Positions 29,836 through 38,835 of a DNA stretch of 64,000 nt are shown here, in pieces. Under the pieces are notes generated by a model. It did no database searches. It was given only the letters and a program-made list of their open reading frames with translations, and was not told where the DNA came from. Where the stretch lies: the NCBI RefSeq assembly GCF_000172795.2, contig NZ_CP020950.1, forward strand, positions 400,025 through 464,024, given 5' to 3'. Every line of letters begins with the position of its first letter. The first letter of the stretch is position 1. Source of the stretch: Rhizobium sp. CIAT894 (GTDB lineage: Bacteria > Pseudomonadota > Alphaproteobacteria > Rhizobiales > Rhizobiaceae). Both the position numbers and the translations under genes were made by a program.

Positions 29836-30792
29836 ATGCGTTTCAAGGGCCTTGATCTAAACCTGCTCGTTGCATTGGATGCGCTCACGACCGAGCGCAA
29901 CCTAACGGCTGCCGCACGTAGTATCAATCTAAGTCAACCAGCAATGAGTGCCGCCATTGGTAGGCTTCGGGACTATTTCCGCGACGAATTGTTTACAATG
30001 AATGGTCGAGAACTTCGGCTGACGCCCCGTGCCGAAGGACTTGCCTCGGCAGTGCGTGAAACTCTCTTGCAGGTACAATGCTCAATCATCTCTTGGGAGC
30101 CGTTTAACCCGTCGAAGTCTGACAGATGCTTTAGAATAGTTCTGTCCGATTTCATGATGCTGATATACTTCAATAAAATCATTGAGCGAGTTGCTCGAGA
30201 AGCGCCCGCAGTCAGCTTTGAGTTGCTGCCTTTGGATAGTGATCCGTACGAGATGCTTAGCCGCGGTGACGTCGACTTCCTCATCGTGCCTGAATTTTTT
30301 CTCTCGGGCGCACACCCGAGCGCAAAACTGTTCACAGAGAAGTTTGTATGTGTAGCCTGTTCGACAAATGTGGACCTACCTTCAGCGCTGACGATCGAGC
30401 AATATGTCTCCACGGGACACGTCGCTGCCGCGTTTGGGCGCTTTTTGAAGCCATCGGTCGAGGGCTGGTTCTTGCTCGAGAATGGTATTCAGAGGCGGGT
30501 GGAGGTCGTCGTGCAAGGGTTTAGCTTAATACCACCAGTCCTGCGTGGCACGAACCGCATAGCTAACCTACCGCTTCGCTTAGTCGAGCATTACGAAAGT
30601 ACTTTCCCTTTGCGGATCATCAACCTTCCGTTACCGCTCCCCGTCTTCACAGAAGCTGTTCAATGGCCAGCGCTCCATAATGCCGATCCAGGGAGCATCT
30701 GGTTCAGGGAGATATTGGTTGAGGAAGCTTCCCGTATGATGTCCTCCAACGCACCTAAAATACATGGGTTGCTACAACAATCCGGTTCCTGA
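29836..30792 (+). CDS. nodD: NodD, LysR-family activator of nod genes (first copy)
   Basis: This 318-residue regulator starts [20 protein letters not shown], the invariant NodD N-terminus, with the HTH at residues 20-40 ([20 protein letters not shown]) and a periplasmic-binding-like effector domain for flavonoids. The C-terminus [14 protein letters not shown] segment ([20 protein letters not shown]) is also typical. It has about 10 extra residues at the end compared with the second copy. It is convergent with the second nodD and starts 9 bases from a nod box. Confidence 0.92.
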   Translation: MRFKGLDLNLLVALDALTTERNLTAAARSINLSQPAMSAAIGRLRDYFRDELFTMNGRELRLTPRAEGLASAVRETLLQVQCSIISWEPFNPSKSDRCFRIVLSDFMMLIYFNKIIERVAREAPAVSFELLPLDSDPYEMLSRGDVDFLIVPEFFLSGAHPSAKLFTEKFVCVACSTNVDLPSALTIEQYVSTGHVAAAFGRFLKPSVEGWFLLENGIQRRVEVVVQGFSLIPPVLRGTNRIANLPLRLVEHYESTFPLRIINLPLPLPVFTEAVQWPALHNADPGSIWFREILVEEASRMMSSNAPKIHGLLQQSGS

Positions 30793-31200
30793 CCAAGGTT
30801 CCTGCTTGAGTAAGATCCGCCCGAGCCCGAATAAGTTCAACAGCCACCAAAGAGGCTTTTCAAAGGTATCCATCCGGGGAAGGCCGCTGACCTTGCCCCC
30901 AAGTTTTATCCAGTTTTGAGTTCGCTCCGACGGTTTTGGGTTGCTGTATTTGCGGCGGTAGCGGCGGGTTGCGGTGCGGAGCAATTGTGGTCCCCCAGCA
31001 CCCTTCGATTTGCCGCCGAAGGTGCTAGACAGCACGTCGCGCAATCGTCCGAAGGGCGGCCGATCGGCGACGGACGTAGCGCTCAGCTTCGTCGATAAAA
31101 TGGCCTGCGGGTCACTCACAGGTGGTGCCGTCTTCAGCTAATCGGCCGCGTCGCGGGTCGTCGCTCCCAATGCAGCCCAGCTTCCTAGGCTTCAGGATGG
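30793..31200. other. Gap between the two convergent nodD genes
   Basis: About 400 bases between the nodD stops contain no recognised gene. A minus-strand open frame covers most of it, but its sequence (arginine-rich, no domain) does not convince me. A degenerate transposon fragment is possible. Confidence 0.4.
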
Positions 31201-32109
31201 TCACGGCAATCGCGCTGCCTCCTGAACCATTATATCTCGCATCCAGATATTTGCCGGATCTTTGTCGTGAAGTACCGGCCATTGGACTGCCTCGGTGAAT
31301 GTCGGCAGCGCTATCGGGGGCGCAGTCATCCGCAATGGTATCGTGTCCTCAAAAAGCCCAACTAGTCGTAACGGAACGGTTGCGATGCGATCGGTGCCCA
31401 TTAGGGCGGCGGGGATCATGCTAAAGCTTGAAACAACGACTTCGACCCGCCTCTTGAGGCCATGCTCCTGCAAGAAGCAATCTTCTATGGTAGGCTGCTG
31501 CGTCCGACCGAACCTAACTACCGCGTGCCCCATTGAAGAATACTCCTCGGCAGTAAGGGCTTCCTCAAGTTGTTTGTTATTACTGCAGCCGACGCAAGTC
31601 AGTCGTTCCTGAAATAGATCTATCTTAGGGTGCGCGCTCGACATGAATAGCGGTGGGCTAATAAGGAAGTCTACGTCGCCGCGTCGCAATAGATCGTCTG
31701 GATTGTCAGTAAGAGGCAGCAAGTCAAAACTAATGCCGGGTGCTTCCCGCGCAAGACGCTCCAGTATCTTCTGAAAAAGAACAACTGTAACGAAATCGCA
31801 TAAGCTTACTCGGAAATGACGATCTGATTGATCAGGAGTAAATTTATCCCAGGGTATGATATTGAGCCGAATATGCTGTAAAGCCTCACGAATCGCAGGC
31901 GCGAGGTCTTCCGCACGCGGAGTTGGAACGAACTCACGACCACGCATCGTAAATAGTTCATCGCGGAAATAGGAGCGGAGCCGGCGGACGGCTGCACTCA
32001 TTGCGGGCTGGCTCAGATTAATGCTACGTGCCGCCGCAGTAAGGTTGCGCTCAATCATTAGTGCATCGAGCGCGACAAGGAGATTTAGATCGAGGCCCTT
32101 AAATCGCAT
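31201..32109 (-). CDS. nodD: NodD, LysR-family activator of nod genes (second copy)
   Basis: This 302-residue protein begins [20 protein letters not shown] and shares the [23 protein letters not shown] and the terminal [20 protein letters not shown] with the first copy, but differs at many positions in the effector domain, so it is a long-diverged paralogue rather than a recent duplicate. Different flavonoid specificity or a repressing role is possible. I see no clear nod box at its own promoter. Confidence 0.92.
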   Translation of the reverse strand: MRFKGLDLNLLVALDALMIERNLTAAARSINLSQPAMSAAVRRLRSYFRDELFTMRGREFVPTPRAEDLAPAIREALQHIRLNIIPWDKFTPDQSDRHFRVSLCDFVTVVLFQKILERLAREAPGISFDLLPLTDNPDDLLRRGDVDFLISPPLFMSSAHPKIDLFQERLTCVGCSNNKQLEEALTAEEYSSMGHAVVRFGRTQQPTIEDCFLQEHGLKRRVEVVVSSFSMIPAALMGTDRIATVPLRLVGLFEDTIPLRMTAPPIALPTFTEAVQWPVLHDKDPANIWMRDIMVQEAARLP

Positions 32110-32210
32110 ATCTTTTAACTATCCAATAGTGCAGCCCATTCCACAATGGCTGTTCCTACGGCGATGGCTGAATTCGCCTTGGCGCTCCTCAATCGATTTG
32201 AGGGCGCGGC

Positions 32211-32231
32211 CACAGAGACTTAATCTCTGTG
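32211..32231. terminator. Hairpin between the monooxygenase and nodD
   Basis: CACAGAGA and TCTCTGTG form a perfect eight-base-pair stem with a five-base loop, 30 bases after the monooxygenase stop. It lacks a T-run on the minus strand, so termination is only a suggestion. Confidence 0.35.
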
Positions 32232-32260
32232 ATCGGAAAGCAACCTGAGGCCAGTCCAGA

Positions 32261-33286
32261 TTAAGCCATAACTCCAGAGTGAACGCTCGTTGCAGTGTAA
32301 TAGGAAGCCTCCAATGGCAAATCACCAAACGCCAGCTGGCAAAGAAGATAATTAGCACCTGCTTCCTCGACATGATCGAGAAGATCTTGCCTAACTGAAG
32401 CAGCAGTACCAACTACGCACAACTGACAGTCTACTGCTGCATCAAAATCCGGCGGGAGGTTCTGAGGAGTCTGTATCCCGTTAATCTCGTACAGAAACCT
32501 AAAGCTCCGAAGCCACCGTTGATAAGCCGGGGCCGCGAGCGAAATGGCATGCTTCGTCGTGCTGCCGGCCACCACCATTCGGACCAACCCAAGGAACGGC
32601 GCCCGTTTCCTGCCCCCGGCGGTACGTCTCTCGTGTGCTCGGTAGGCATCAGTGATCTGGCGAACAGCAGAAGCAGGGCCCCCGCAGGCAAGATTTGTAT
32701 CGTTCTCAGCCGCCCAGCGCGCAACCTCAGGACGACTGGTTGTAATCCATGTCGGAGGCTGAGGACGTTGGTGTGGCCGCAACATCAACGGGACTTTGTC
32801 TAGTTCAAAGTGGTCGCCTTTGTAGGAAAGAGCCTGAGCTCCTTCCTTCATCGCTTGGATGACGATCTCGCTGGCTTCGAGATAGCGCGATGTCGCCACC
32901 TCCTCATCAATACCGAAAAAGCTCCATTCGATTGGTAAGGAGCCGCGCCCCATGCCCAACTCGAGCCTGCCACCGCTCAGATGATCCAGCATGCAAATTT
33001 CTTCAAACGCACGTAACGGATGATAAAGGTTCAACAGCATAACCAAAGGACCGAGACGAAGATGCTGCGTGCGCTGAGCTACGCTTGCTAGAAATAGATT
33101 CGGCGAAGGTCCTCTGCCGTGGGGAGTACAGTGGTGCTCTGCGACGTGATATCCATAAAAGCCAAGGCGATCGCAGACCTCTGCCAACTTCATCCGATCT
33201 TCATACTGGCGCGCAATCTCCCTTCCGTCTTCGTCCAAATGGTCGAAGATACCAACCATCAGCTTTGCGGGAAGAGAGTTTTTCAT
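32261..33286 (-). CDS. LLM-class (luciferase-like) flavin-dependent monooxygenase, y4wF-like
   Basis: This 341-residue protein has the luciferase-like TIM-barrel pattern: GIFDHLDEDGREIARQYEDR at the N-terminus, YGYHVAEHHCTPHG, LGPLVMLLNLYHPLRAFEEI and LDHLSGGRLELGMGRG, the last being the conserved flavin-site motif. Such enzymes use reduced FMN or F420 with oxygen. Similar genes on symbiotic plasmids (y4wF in NGR234) belong to flavonoid-inducible regions and have been linked to indole-acetic acid synthesis; I recall this without checking. A nod-box-like site lies about 520 bases upstream. Confidence 0.8.
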   Translation of the reverse strand: MKNSLPAKLMVGIFDHLDEDGREIARQYEDRMKLAEVCDRLGFYGYHVAEHHCTPHGRGPSPNLFLASVAQRTQHLRLGPLVMLLNLYHPLRAFEEICMLDHLSGGRLELGMGRGSLPIEWSFFGIDEEVATSRYLEASEIVIQAMKEGAQALSYKGDHFELDKVPLMLRPHQRPQPPTWITTSRPEVARWAAENDTNLACGGPASAVRQITDAYRAHERRTAGGRKRAPFLGLVRMVVAGSTTKHAISLAAPAYQRWLRSFRFLYEINGIQTPQNLPPDFDAAVDCQLCVVGTAASVRQDLLDHVEEAGANYLLCQLAFGDLPLEASYYTATSVHSGVMA

Positions 33287-33382
33287 TTAAATGTCTCCAA
33301 GTTTGGCGGCGAATTTTCGGTGACCAAGACCGGAGGGTGGCCCCGATGTCTTTCGCCAGGAATCATCGAAAAGCTGCTGGTT

Positions 33383-33700
33383 CTAAAAAACGATGCTGAC
33401 GCCGATGAGCTGATCATAATGCTCACGTTGAAATGACATTGAATCATTCGTATTCATGTATGACTTCGCGGTGGGTAACACCCCATCTCGCATACCCACA
33501 GCTCCGTTCACTTTTGAGAAGCCAAGGATTGGCAAGATCGGATAGTGGTTGTTCAGCTTTTGTGGCGACCCAAATGTGTTAAAGCTGGTATTCGGTTTAA
33601 TGCGACGAGGCTCCTGCAGTAGGCGAAGAAAGGACCCAGAGCTATGTCTCGGCGCTTGATTGGCAGACGAGAGCGCCTTCTGCAGTTCCACGTTGGCCAT
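33383..33700 (-). CDS. Hypothetical protein downstream of a nod-box-like site
   Basis: A 105-residue frame beginning MANVELQKALSSANQAPRHS starts behind GGAG (33703-33706) and lies between a nod-box-like site and the monooxygenase. It may be the N-terminal remnant of a longer enzyme, since the sequence after about residue 35 (TSFNTFGSPQKLNNHYPILP) looks like an aminotransferase-type start followed by drift. I cannot confirm a family. Confidence 0.35.
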   Translation of the reverse strand: MANVELQKALSSANQAPRHSSGSFLRLLQEPRRIKPNTSFNTFGSPQKLNNHYPILPILGFSKVNGAVGMRDGVLPTAKSYMNTNDSMSFQREHYDQLIGVSIVF

Positions 33701-33808
33701 GTTCGTCTCCATTTACCGGCCAGGTCTGTGACCTTGCCCTCGGCTGCTCTCGGTGGAGCAACATCATGGGGTCCCCAATTCATAATCGAGGTGTTTAATA
33801 ACATCCCA

Positions 33809-33857
33809 TGGCTTCGTAAAATTGATTGTTTGTATGGCATTGATCCACCAGGTGAAT
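33809..33857 (-). promoter_or_regulatory. nod-box-like sequence
   Basis: On the minus strand GGATCAATGCCATACAAACA continues as ATCAATTTTACGAAGC, matching the conserved ATCCAAACAAT-GATTTTACC half with a few substitutions. The left ATC half-site is weaker. It faces the small ORF at 33700 and the monooxygenase. Confidence 0.6.
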
Positions 33858-34186
33858 AACCAGGAATCTTCACCGTCAAAGGGTTGCTGATCGAACTAGC
33901 ATACGGTCGACCCAGGCGAGATCACGGCCCCTTCCGAAGGTGGAAGAATCAGGAGCCAGTGCGGTTTTGGCCGCAGCGCAACAGCGCCGATACCAGAAAT
34001 AGATGTGACGCAGTTGGCTTCCGCGTCTTTCGTGCACGCTGTTGTATGTCCTTAACATTCCCCATCTTAACTTCATAGGATCACAGGTTTTACGATAGGG
34101 CAATTGCTCTCAACCCTTCAAACTGGACCAATTTTGGTTAGAGTTTTCCGGTGCATTTTCCTGGCTGGGAAAAGGAACGGAACACG

Positions 34187-34453
34187 ATGAAGGCATCGCA
34201 GTTTTCGGACGCTCAGAAGGCGTTCATTTTGAAGCAGGGTGATGAGGGCGTCTCGATCGCGGAGATTTGTCGCAAGGCGGGGATCAGTCAGACGACTTAC
34301 TTCAACTGGAAGAAAAAGTACGCCGGCATGTTGCCGCCAGAGATGAAGAGGCGCAAGCAGCTTGAGGACGGGAATTCGCGATTGAAGAAGATCGTCGCGG
34401 ATCTGACGTTGGACCGTGAGATGCTGCAGGACGCCATCCGCCGAAAGCTCTAA
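34187..34453 (+). CDS. IS3-family transposase OrfA (copy 4)
   Basis: The 88-residue HTH protein MKASQFSDAQKAFILKQGDE differs from copy 1 by a few substitutions (SIAEIC for SVAEIC, RRKQLEDGN for RLKQLEDEN). Without a working orfB in this element it is inert. Confidence 0.75.
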   Translation: MKASQFSDAQKAFILKQGDEGVSIAEICRKAGISQTTYFNWKKKYAGMLPPEMKRRKQLEDGNSRLKKIVADLTLDREMLQDAIRRKL

Positions 34454-34481
34454 GGCCTGAGGGGTAGCGGGAGGTGGTGTC

Positions 34482-34932
34482 ATGTGCCGCGATTGGGCGA
34501 TCTCGATCCGGCGTGCCTGTGGCGCGTTGAACTTCGATCGGTCGACCGATCACTACATCTCTCGCCGCGCCGAGGCCGGTCTAGACCTGTGAGCGCGGGT
34601 GCGCTACGGCTATCGTCGCGTGCATGTGCTTTTGGAACGCGAGGGTTGGGGCACCAACATCAAGCGAACCTATCGCATTTACAGGGACTTGGGACTGCAG
34701 CTGCGGAATAAGACTCGGAAGCGCCGTGTTAAGGCGAAACTTCGCGAGGATCGGCAAATGGCTGTCGGACCAAATGACGTGTGGGCGATGGACTTCGTGC
34801 ACGACCAGCTCGCAACCGGAAAGAAACTGCGGGTCCTGACGGTGGTCGCCACCTTCTCACGCTATGTTCCCGCGCTTGATCCGCCTCACAGCTATCGAGG
34901 TGAAGATGTCGTGCAGACGTTGGGACGGGTGT
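34482..34932 (+). pseudogene. IS3-family orfB remnant (copy 4)
   Basis: The frame MCRDWAISIRRACGALNFDR is broken near 34592 by a stop within the segment that should read GLERRIREICEIRVRYGYRR, then continues as VRYGYRRVHVLLEREGWGTN to GEDVVQTLGRV and ends. The last third of the catalytic domain is missing. Confidence 0.85.
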
Positions 34933-35086
34933 GACGATTTTCGTTATAGTGCGCACTATGAGTCCGATTACGCAACATACGTATTGAACCCTCATTCTCT
35001 AATCGAGGCGCCGTTACGTGGAACCGCATTTCCTTTCCCGAAGAAATAACCTACCTCACGGCATCTCTATGAAAGGTGACGAGGCG

Positions 35087-35608
35087 TTAGGTTTGACTGG
35101 CCCGTCCACGCGTCTGTAACGGCTGCCCGATCTTCCAAAGCATGCTTGTGTCGATCTCAAGCTCGACTCCAACCTTGCCCGCACCTGTGACTACGGTAGG
35201 ATAAGAAAAAAGGGCGGTGTCGATCAGTACAGCGATCTTCTGGAGACCGAATGGTGATACGCTTCCTGACGGGTAGCCGAAGAGATCGAGTACCTGTTCT
35301 TTCTGAGCAAGCTCGGCTCGTTTCCATCCATACGTGCCAGCAACCGCTTTCATGTCAATCTTTGAAGGTGATGGCAGCAAAACGGCACAAAGGTGGCGCG
35401 CAGGATGAGACCGGCGCATCACATCGTTCGCTTTCTGCTCGGCAATAATCATCGTCTTTGCAACGCGCCCCACGGGAACGCCGATAGCGGAGGCTAAATC
35501 GGAAGGAGATGTAATAGGGGTGGCGAACTCACTATAGCGCCACAATCGTACCGTCGAAGCTCCGATCTGGTGCAGTTCAGCAAGTACGTTCGGATGAACG
35601 TCCAACAT
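35087..35608 (-). CDS. YbaK/EbsC-family aminoacyl-tRNA deacylase-like protein
   Basis: This is a 173-residue protein of the ProX/YbaK fold that hydrolyses mischarged tRNAs in trans. Conserved parts are VGRVAKTMIIAE near the start of the domain, with the catalytic-type lysine in VAKTMI, and GYPSGSVSPFGLQKIAVLID, matching the GGxxPxG region as GYPSGSVSPFG. The start MLDVHPNVLA at 35608 has a GGAAACGAC context. It follows the DUF6875 gene on the same strand. A role in protecting against a non-standard amino acid or a modified aminoacyl-tRNA is possible but not shown. Confidence 0.8.
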   Translation of the reverse strand: MLDVHPNVLAELHQIGASTVRLWRYSEFATPITSPSDLASAIGVPVGRVAKTMIIAEQKANDVMRRSHPARHLCAVLLPSPSKIDMKAVAGTYGWKRAELAQKEQVLDLFGYPSGSVSPFGLQKIAVLIDTALFSYPTVVTGAGKVGVELEIDTSMLWKIGQPLQTRGRASQT

Positions 35609-35693
35609 AGTCGTTTCCTTCCGGTTCACCTGGTAGGACGATCGAGGATAGCTGTTTCAGCGACTGCGAGTACAGCCCTCTTGCGAGTAAGTT

Positions 35694-36389
35694 TCAGGCG
35701 GTTCGCTCCAAAAGCTGCCTAATGCGGCGGCGACCCTCGTTCCCAAAAATACTGAAGTAAGCCTCCAGGCACTTATCGCTATCGAGCATGAAAGGAGCAT
35801 CATATTTGGTGATATGCCGAATAGCCAAGGCTGGAACCGTTGTGTCGAGCGGTCGAAACATCCTGTTGTGCAAACCGGGCTCCGGGCAACCTGGATAAAA
35901 TTCACCGATCATGAAACCTTCCTGAATGAAGTCGGGCTTCAGCCGTTTTTGCAGTTGACCAATCCTGATGATCTCTCCTTCATCCTGTATTCCAGGAAGG
36001 GCAATGATAATGGCCTTATAGATCCAGTCGCCCGTTCGATCGTTGAAGGACTTTACGGGTTTCATCTGGCTGAAGACGGCGAGCATACGCGCCAAATCGT
36101 TTTCGATTTCGTCAACTGCAACAGCTTGCGACGCGGCAACCCGTAAAAGCCCCTTCGTCAGAGCCTCGGGAACGAAAGGGCAAACGCTCCCGTCCCGACC
36201 TAAATGAGGATGTGGATTGGAGAGGAATTCTGAGGCATACCGAGCAAATTTCTGAAGAGCTGCGTTTGCATACTCATCATAGGCGTTGTATCCCGCATCA
36301 ATATTCTTTTCCAGAATTTCGCCCACTGTCATCAATGGACCAATCGTCCCGAAAGGTTGGCTGTAATCTTTCCAAATCTCTTTATTCAT
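35694..36389 (-). CDS. DUF6875-like protein
   Basis: This 231-residue protein starts MNKEIWKDYSQPFGTIGPLM at 36389; the longer open frame upstream has no family similarity. Signature parts are CPFVPEALTKGLLRVA near residue 95, then LKPDFIQEGFMIGEFYPGCP and EPGLHNRMFRPLDTTVPALA with AIRHITKYDAPFML. This pattern matches, from memory, the DUF6875 family found next to specialised-metabolite genes. Function is unknown. It lies 85 bases upstream of the deacylase gene and probably shares its transcript. Confidence 0.6.
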   Translation of the reverse strand: MNKEIWKDYSQPFGTIGPLMTVGEILEKNIDAGYNAYDEYANAALQKFARYASEFLSNPHPHLGRDGSVCPFVPEALTKGLLRVAASQAVAVDEIENDLARMLAVFSQMKPVKSFNDRTGDWIYKAIIIALPGIQDEGEIIRIGQLQKRLKPDFIQEGFMIGEFYPGCPEPGLHNRMFRPLDTTVPALAIRHITKYDAPFMLDSDKCLEAYFSIFGNEGRRRIRQLLERTA

Positions 36390-36743
36390 TTCGGATCCCT
36401 GGTTCGAAAAGCCACGTGCAAAACGGAAGGTCGGGCTCTTGCATGCCAGCTCGGGCGGCGGGCGAGCTGGTCGGGGGCCAATCAAGAGACCGACCTTCCA
36501 TCGGAAGCGAAGCTCCCGAATTTTTGGTAGCACTCGTAGTTACACTTGTGTAACTGTTTTTTTAAATGGATGTGAAAACAAGAGCGGGGGCTCGTGCACG
36601 ATGAAGGTTAGTCTCACGACCGCCCGCAAATTCTTATATTCGTCGTAGTTATGAAGACATACATATGATAAATGTCGCCGCGATGGGATCCGGTAACAGG
36701 CTTTGGGTGAAAACAGAACGACCCATTGCGCAGAGGCGTGGCC
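36390..36743. other. Divergent intergenic region between DUF6875 gene and winged-helix gene
   Basis: About 350 AT-richer bases separate two divergently transcribed genes and should contain both promoters. No nod box, FNR box or -24/-12 element is apparent. Confidence 0.45.
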
Positions 36744-37286
36744 GTGGCGAAGACAACACGAAGAGAAATATATACGCCAGAACAGATCGACGTCGGCGTA
36801 AAGCATAAGCTTGAGAAAATTGACTCGTTTTTGTCAGATCTCTTTAGCGAAAATTCCGAAGAAAAACTATTCCTGAGGAATATTCTTGGATTGATGCTTA
36901 AAGTATATCATATGGACGCCAATAACAAACCCATGACGAAGATGCAGGCGTGTCGCTATCTGCCTTTCAAAAACCAGACTGTTTGCCAAAAGTATGTCGA
37001 GGCAGCGCATTTGCGTGGGTTCATCGACATCACTCGGGATAAAACGGACAAACGGCGTCTGATTGTTGTTCCAAAGGAGCCGTTGGTTGTCTATGTCAAT
37101 GAATATATAGCTGACTTCCTTGATGACTGCCGTAGAGCGATTGACAGTGCCGCTCAAGTAGCTACGCTTCCTGAGGAAGGGATGGCAACGGCAAGTTCTT
37201 CATCTATTGATAAATCGCCAGCGTCTTCTGGGGCACCTGTGGGTTCCTCTCAAAAGAGAGTCGATCGAAAAGCCAGGAAATTTTAG
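36744..37286 (+). CDS. Putative winged-helix DNA-binding protein
   Basis: A protein of about 180 residues that I do not recognise by name. After a helical N-terminus (KLEKIDSFLSDLFSENSEEK) there is a plausible MarR-like winged helix: MTKMQACRYLPFKNQTVCQK, then YVEAAHLRGFIDITRDKTDKRRLIVV, where a recognition helix is followed by a DKTDKRR wing. The C-terminal 40 residues are low-complexity Ser/Ala. The GTG at 36744 is preceded by AGAGG; a TTG at 36726 is also possible. It is divergent from the DUF6875-deacylase pair and may regulate it. Confidence 0.55.
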   Translation: MAKTTRREIYTPEQIDVGVKHKLEKIDSFLSDLFSENSEEKLFLRNILGLMLKVYHMDANNKPMTKMQACRYLPFKNQTVCQKYVEAAHLRGFIDITRDKTDKRRLIVVPKEPLVVYVNEYIADFLDDCRRAIDSAAQVATLPEEGMATASSSSIDKSPASSGAPVGSSQKRVDRKARKF

Positions 37287-37580
37287 CGAGTTTTATTGTG
37301 GGAAAGCAAAAGTAAGAAGCCGGTCTCGCGCGCGTTTATCCTTTCATCAATCAAATGTTTCATCCGTAAACAAGCTTCATCGAGGTAACCCGCTTCGCTT
37401 AACCGGCCTGACGGCCGGTGCAGGCGCTGCTAGGGGGAGCGGCTGTATCGTCGTTTCGGCCAAGAAACTGCGCGGGAAGTTCGGCGGCATCCTCAGCCTT
37501 ATCACCTTGGCATTTACGCTATCTTTTTAGGCGAGGCGGAAACCGCTGACGCGGTCCTCCATCTCTTGGTCGAGACAGTG
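37287..37580. other. Region without a recognised gene before the TGACCTGCC repeats
   Basis: About 290 bases contain only short frames. Nothing assignable is seen. Confidence 0.4.
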
Positions 37581-37624
37581 TGACCTGCCACTGAATTTTC
37601 ATCCGGCGTCTGACCTGCCACTGA
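37581..37624. repeat. Two tandem starts of the TGACCTGCCACTGA repeat
   Basis: TGACCTGCCACTGAATTTTC at 37581 is followed 30 bases later by TGACCTGCCACTGAGAATTT, just before the IS3 copy 3 terminus. They match the segment flanking IS3 copies 2 and 5. Confidence 0.6.
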
Positions 37625-37683
37625 GAATTTCTGAACCGCTCCCAAACGTTGGACCACCGGATGCTAGAGTTTTCCGGCTTCAT

Positions 37684-38499
37684 TCAGGGAGGCGGGCTGG
37701 TTGCGCACCCTGAATTCACCAACGAGATCGGCACCTTGTTGCCGATCGCACCATGAGGTCTTTCCTCATTGTAGTATCTACGCCAATCCTCCATCTTTTC
37801 GCGGGCATCCGCAAGGGTCAGGAACCAATGCTGGTTTAGGCATTCTGCACGGAAGCGGCCATTGAACGCTTCGATGAAGGCATTATCAGTCGGCTTGCCG
37901 GGGCGTGAGAAGTCCAACGTCACACCCTTGGAATAGGCCCGCAGGTCCAAGTCGCGCGACACGAACTCGGTCCCTTGGTCGACACGGATCGTTTTCGGAT
38001 AGCCGGCTTTTTGGCACACCCGTTCAAGGGTTTGCACAACGTCTTCGCCTCTATAGCTATGACGTGGATCAAGCACCGGCACGTAGCGCGAGAAGGTGTC
38101 GACCACCGTCAGCACGCGCAGTTTCTTACCCGTTGCGAGTTGGTCGTGAACGAAGTCCATCGCCCAGACGTCGTTGGGTCCGACGGCCATGTGCCGATCC
38201 TCGCGAAGCTTGGCTTTTACCCCCCGCTTCGGTGTCTTGTTCCGCAACTGTAGCCCCAAGTCCCTGTAAATGCGGTAGGTTCGCTTGATGTTGGTGCCCC
38301 AACCCACGCGTTCCAACAGCACATGCACGCGGCGATAGCCGTACCGCACACGGATCTCGCAGATCTCGCGAATACGACGTTCCAGACCGGCCTGATCAGC
38401 ACGGCGAGAGGTATAGTGGTGAGTTGATCGATCGAAGTTCAACGCTCCACAAGCACGTCGGATCGAGATCGCCCAATCGCAGCACATGCCTTTCACCAT
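37684..38499 (-). CDS. IS3-family transposase OrfB (copy 3)
   Basis: This is a complete 271-residue catalytic subunit with VWAMDFVHDQLATGKKLRVL, the rve-domain PTDNAFIEAFNGRFRAECLN and WRRYYNEERPHGAIGNKVPI. It matches copies 1 and 2 almost perfectly. Expression as the OrfAB fusion is impaired by the orfA deletion. Confidence 0.88.
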   Translation of the reverse strand: MVKGMCCDWAISIRRACGALNFDRSTHHYTSRRADQAGLERRIREICEIRVRYGYRRVHVLLERVGWGTNIKRTYRIYRDLGLQLRNKTPKRGVKAKLREDRHMAVGPNDVWAMDFVHDQLATGKKLRVLTVVDTFSRYVPVLDPRHSYRGEDVVQTLERVCQKAGYPKTIRVDQGTEFVSRDLDLRAYSKGVTLDFSRPGKPTDNAFIEAFNGRFRAECLNQHWFLTLADAREKMEDWRRYYNEERPHGAIGNKVPISLVNSGCATSPPP

Positions 38500-38519
38500 C
38501 TCCCGCTTCCGAGCAGGCC

Positions 38520-38758
38520 TTAGAGCTTTCGGCGGATGACATCCTGCAACATCTCGCGGTCCAGCGTCAGATCCGCGACGATCTTCTTCAGGCGCGAATT
38601 CTCGTCCTCGAGCTGTTTCAGCCTCTTCATCTCCGGTGGCAGCATGCCCGCGTATTTTTTCTTCCAGTTGAAATAAGTCGCCTGGCTGATCCCCGCCTTC
38701 CTGCAGATTTCAGCAACCGACACGCCTTCTGAGCGTCCGAAAACTGCGATGCTTTCAT
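38520..38758 (-). pseudogene. IS3-family orfA with a 28-base deletion (copy 3)
   Basis: Compared with copy 1, bases between two CGCCTTC repeats have been lost near 38729, which fuses the first codons out of frame. The rest of the HTH frame (SVAEICRKAGISQATYFNWK) remains. Confidence 0.85.
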
Positions 38759-38835
38759 CGTCTTCTGGTCCCTTTCCCAGCCAGGAAAATGCACCGGAAA
38801 ACTCTAACCAAAACTGGTCCAGTTTGAAGGGTTCA

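Larger units (their letters stand above)
34111..34933 (+). mobile_element. IS3-family element, copy 4, degenerate and 3'-truncated
   Basis: The left end CAACCCTTCAAACTGGACCA matches the other copies. orfA is intact but orfB carries a stop and ends abruptly at about 34933. At the nucleotide level it is more diverged than the other copies, so it is an older insertion. Confidence 0.85.
37632..38835 (-). mobile_element. IS3-family insertion sequence, copy 3 (both ends present)
   Basis: This is the only copy in the window with both termini: TGAACCGCTCCCAAACGTTG at 37632 and, read inward on the minus strand, TGAACCCTTCAAACTGGACC from 38835, giving a 1.2 kb element. orfB is intact; orfA carries a 28-base deletion. 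Confidence 0.92.
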
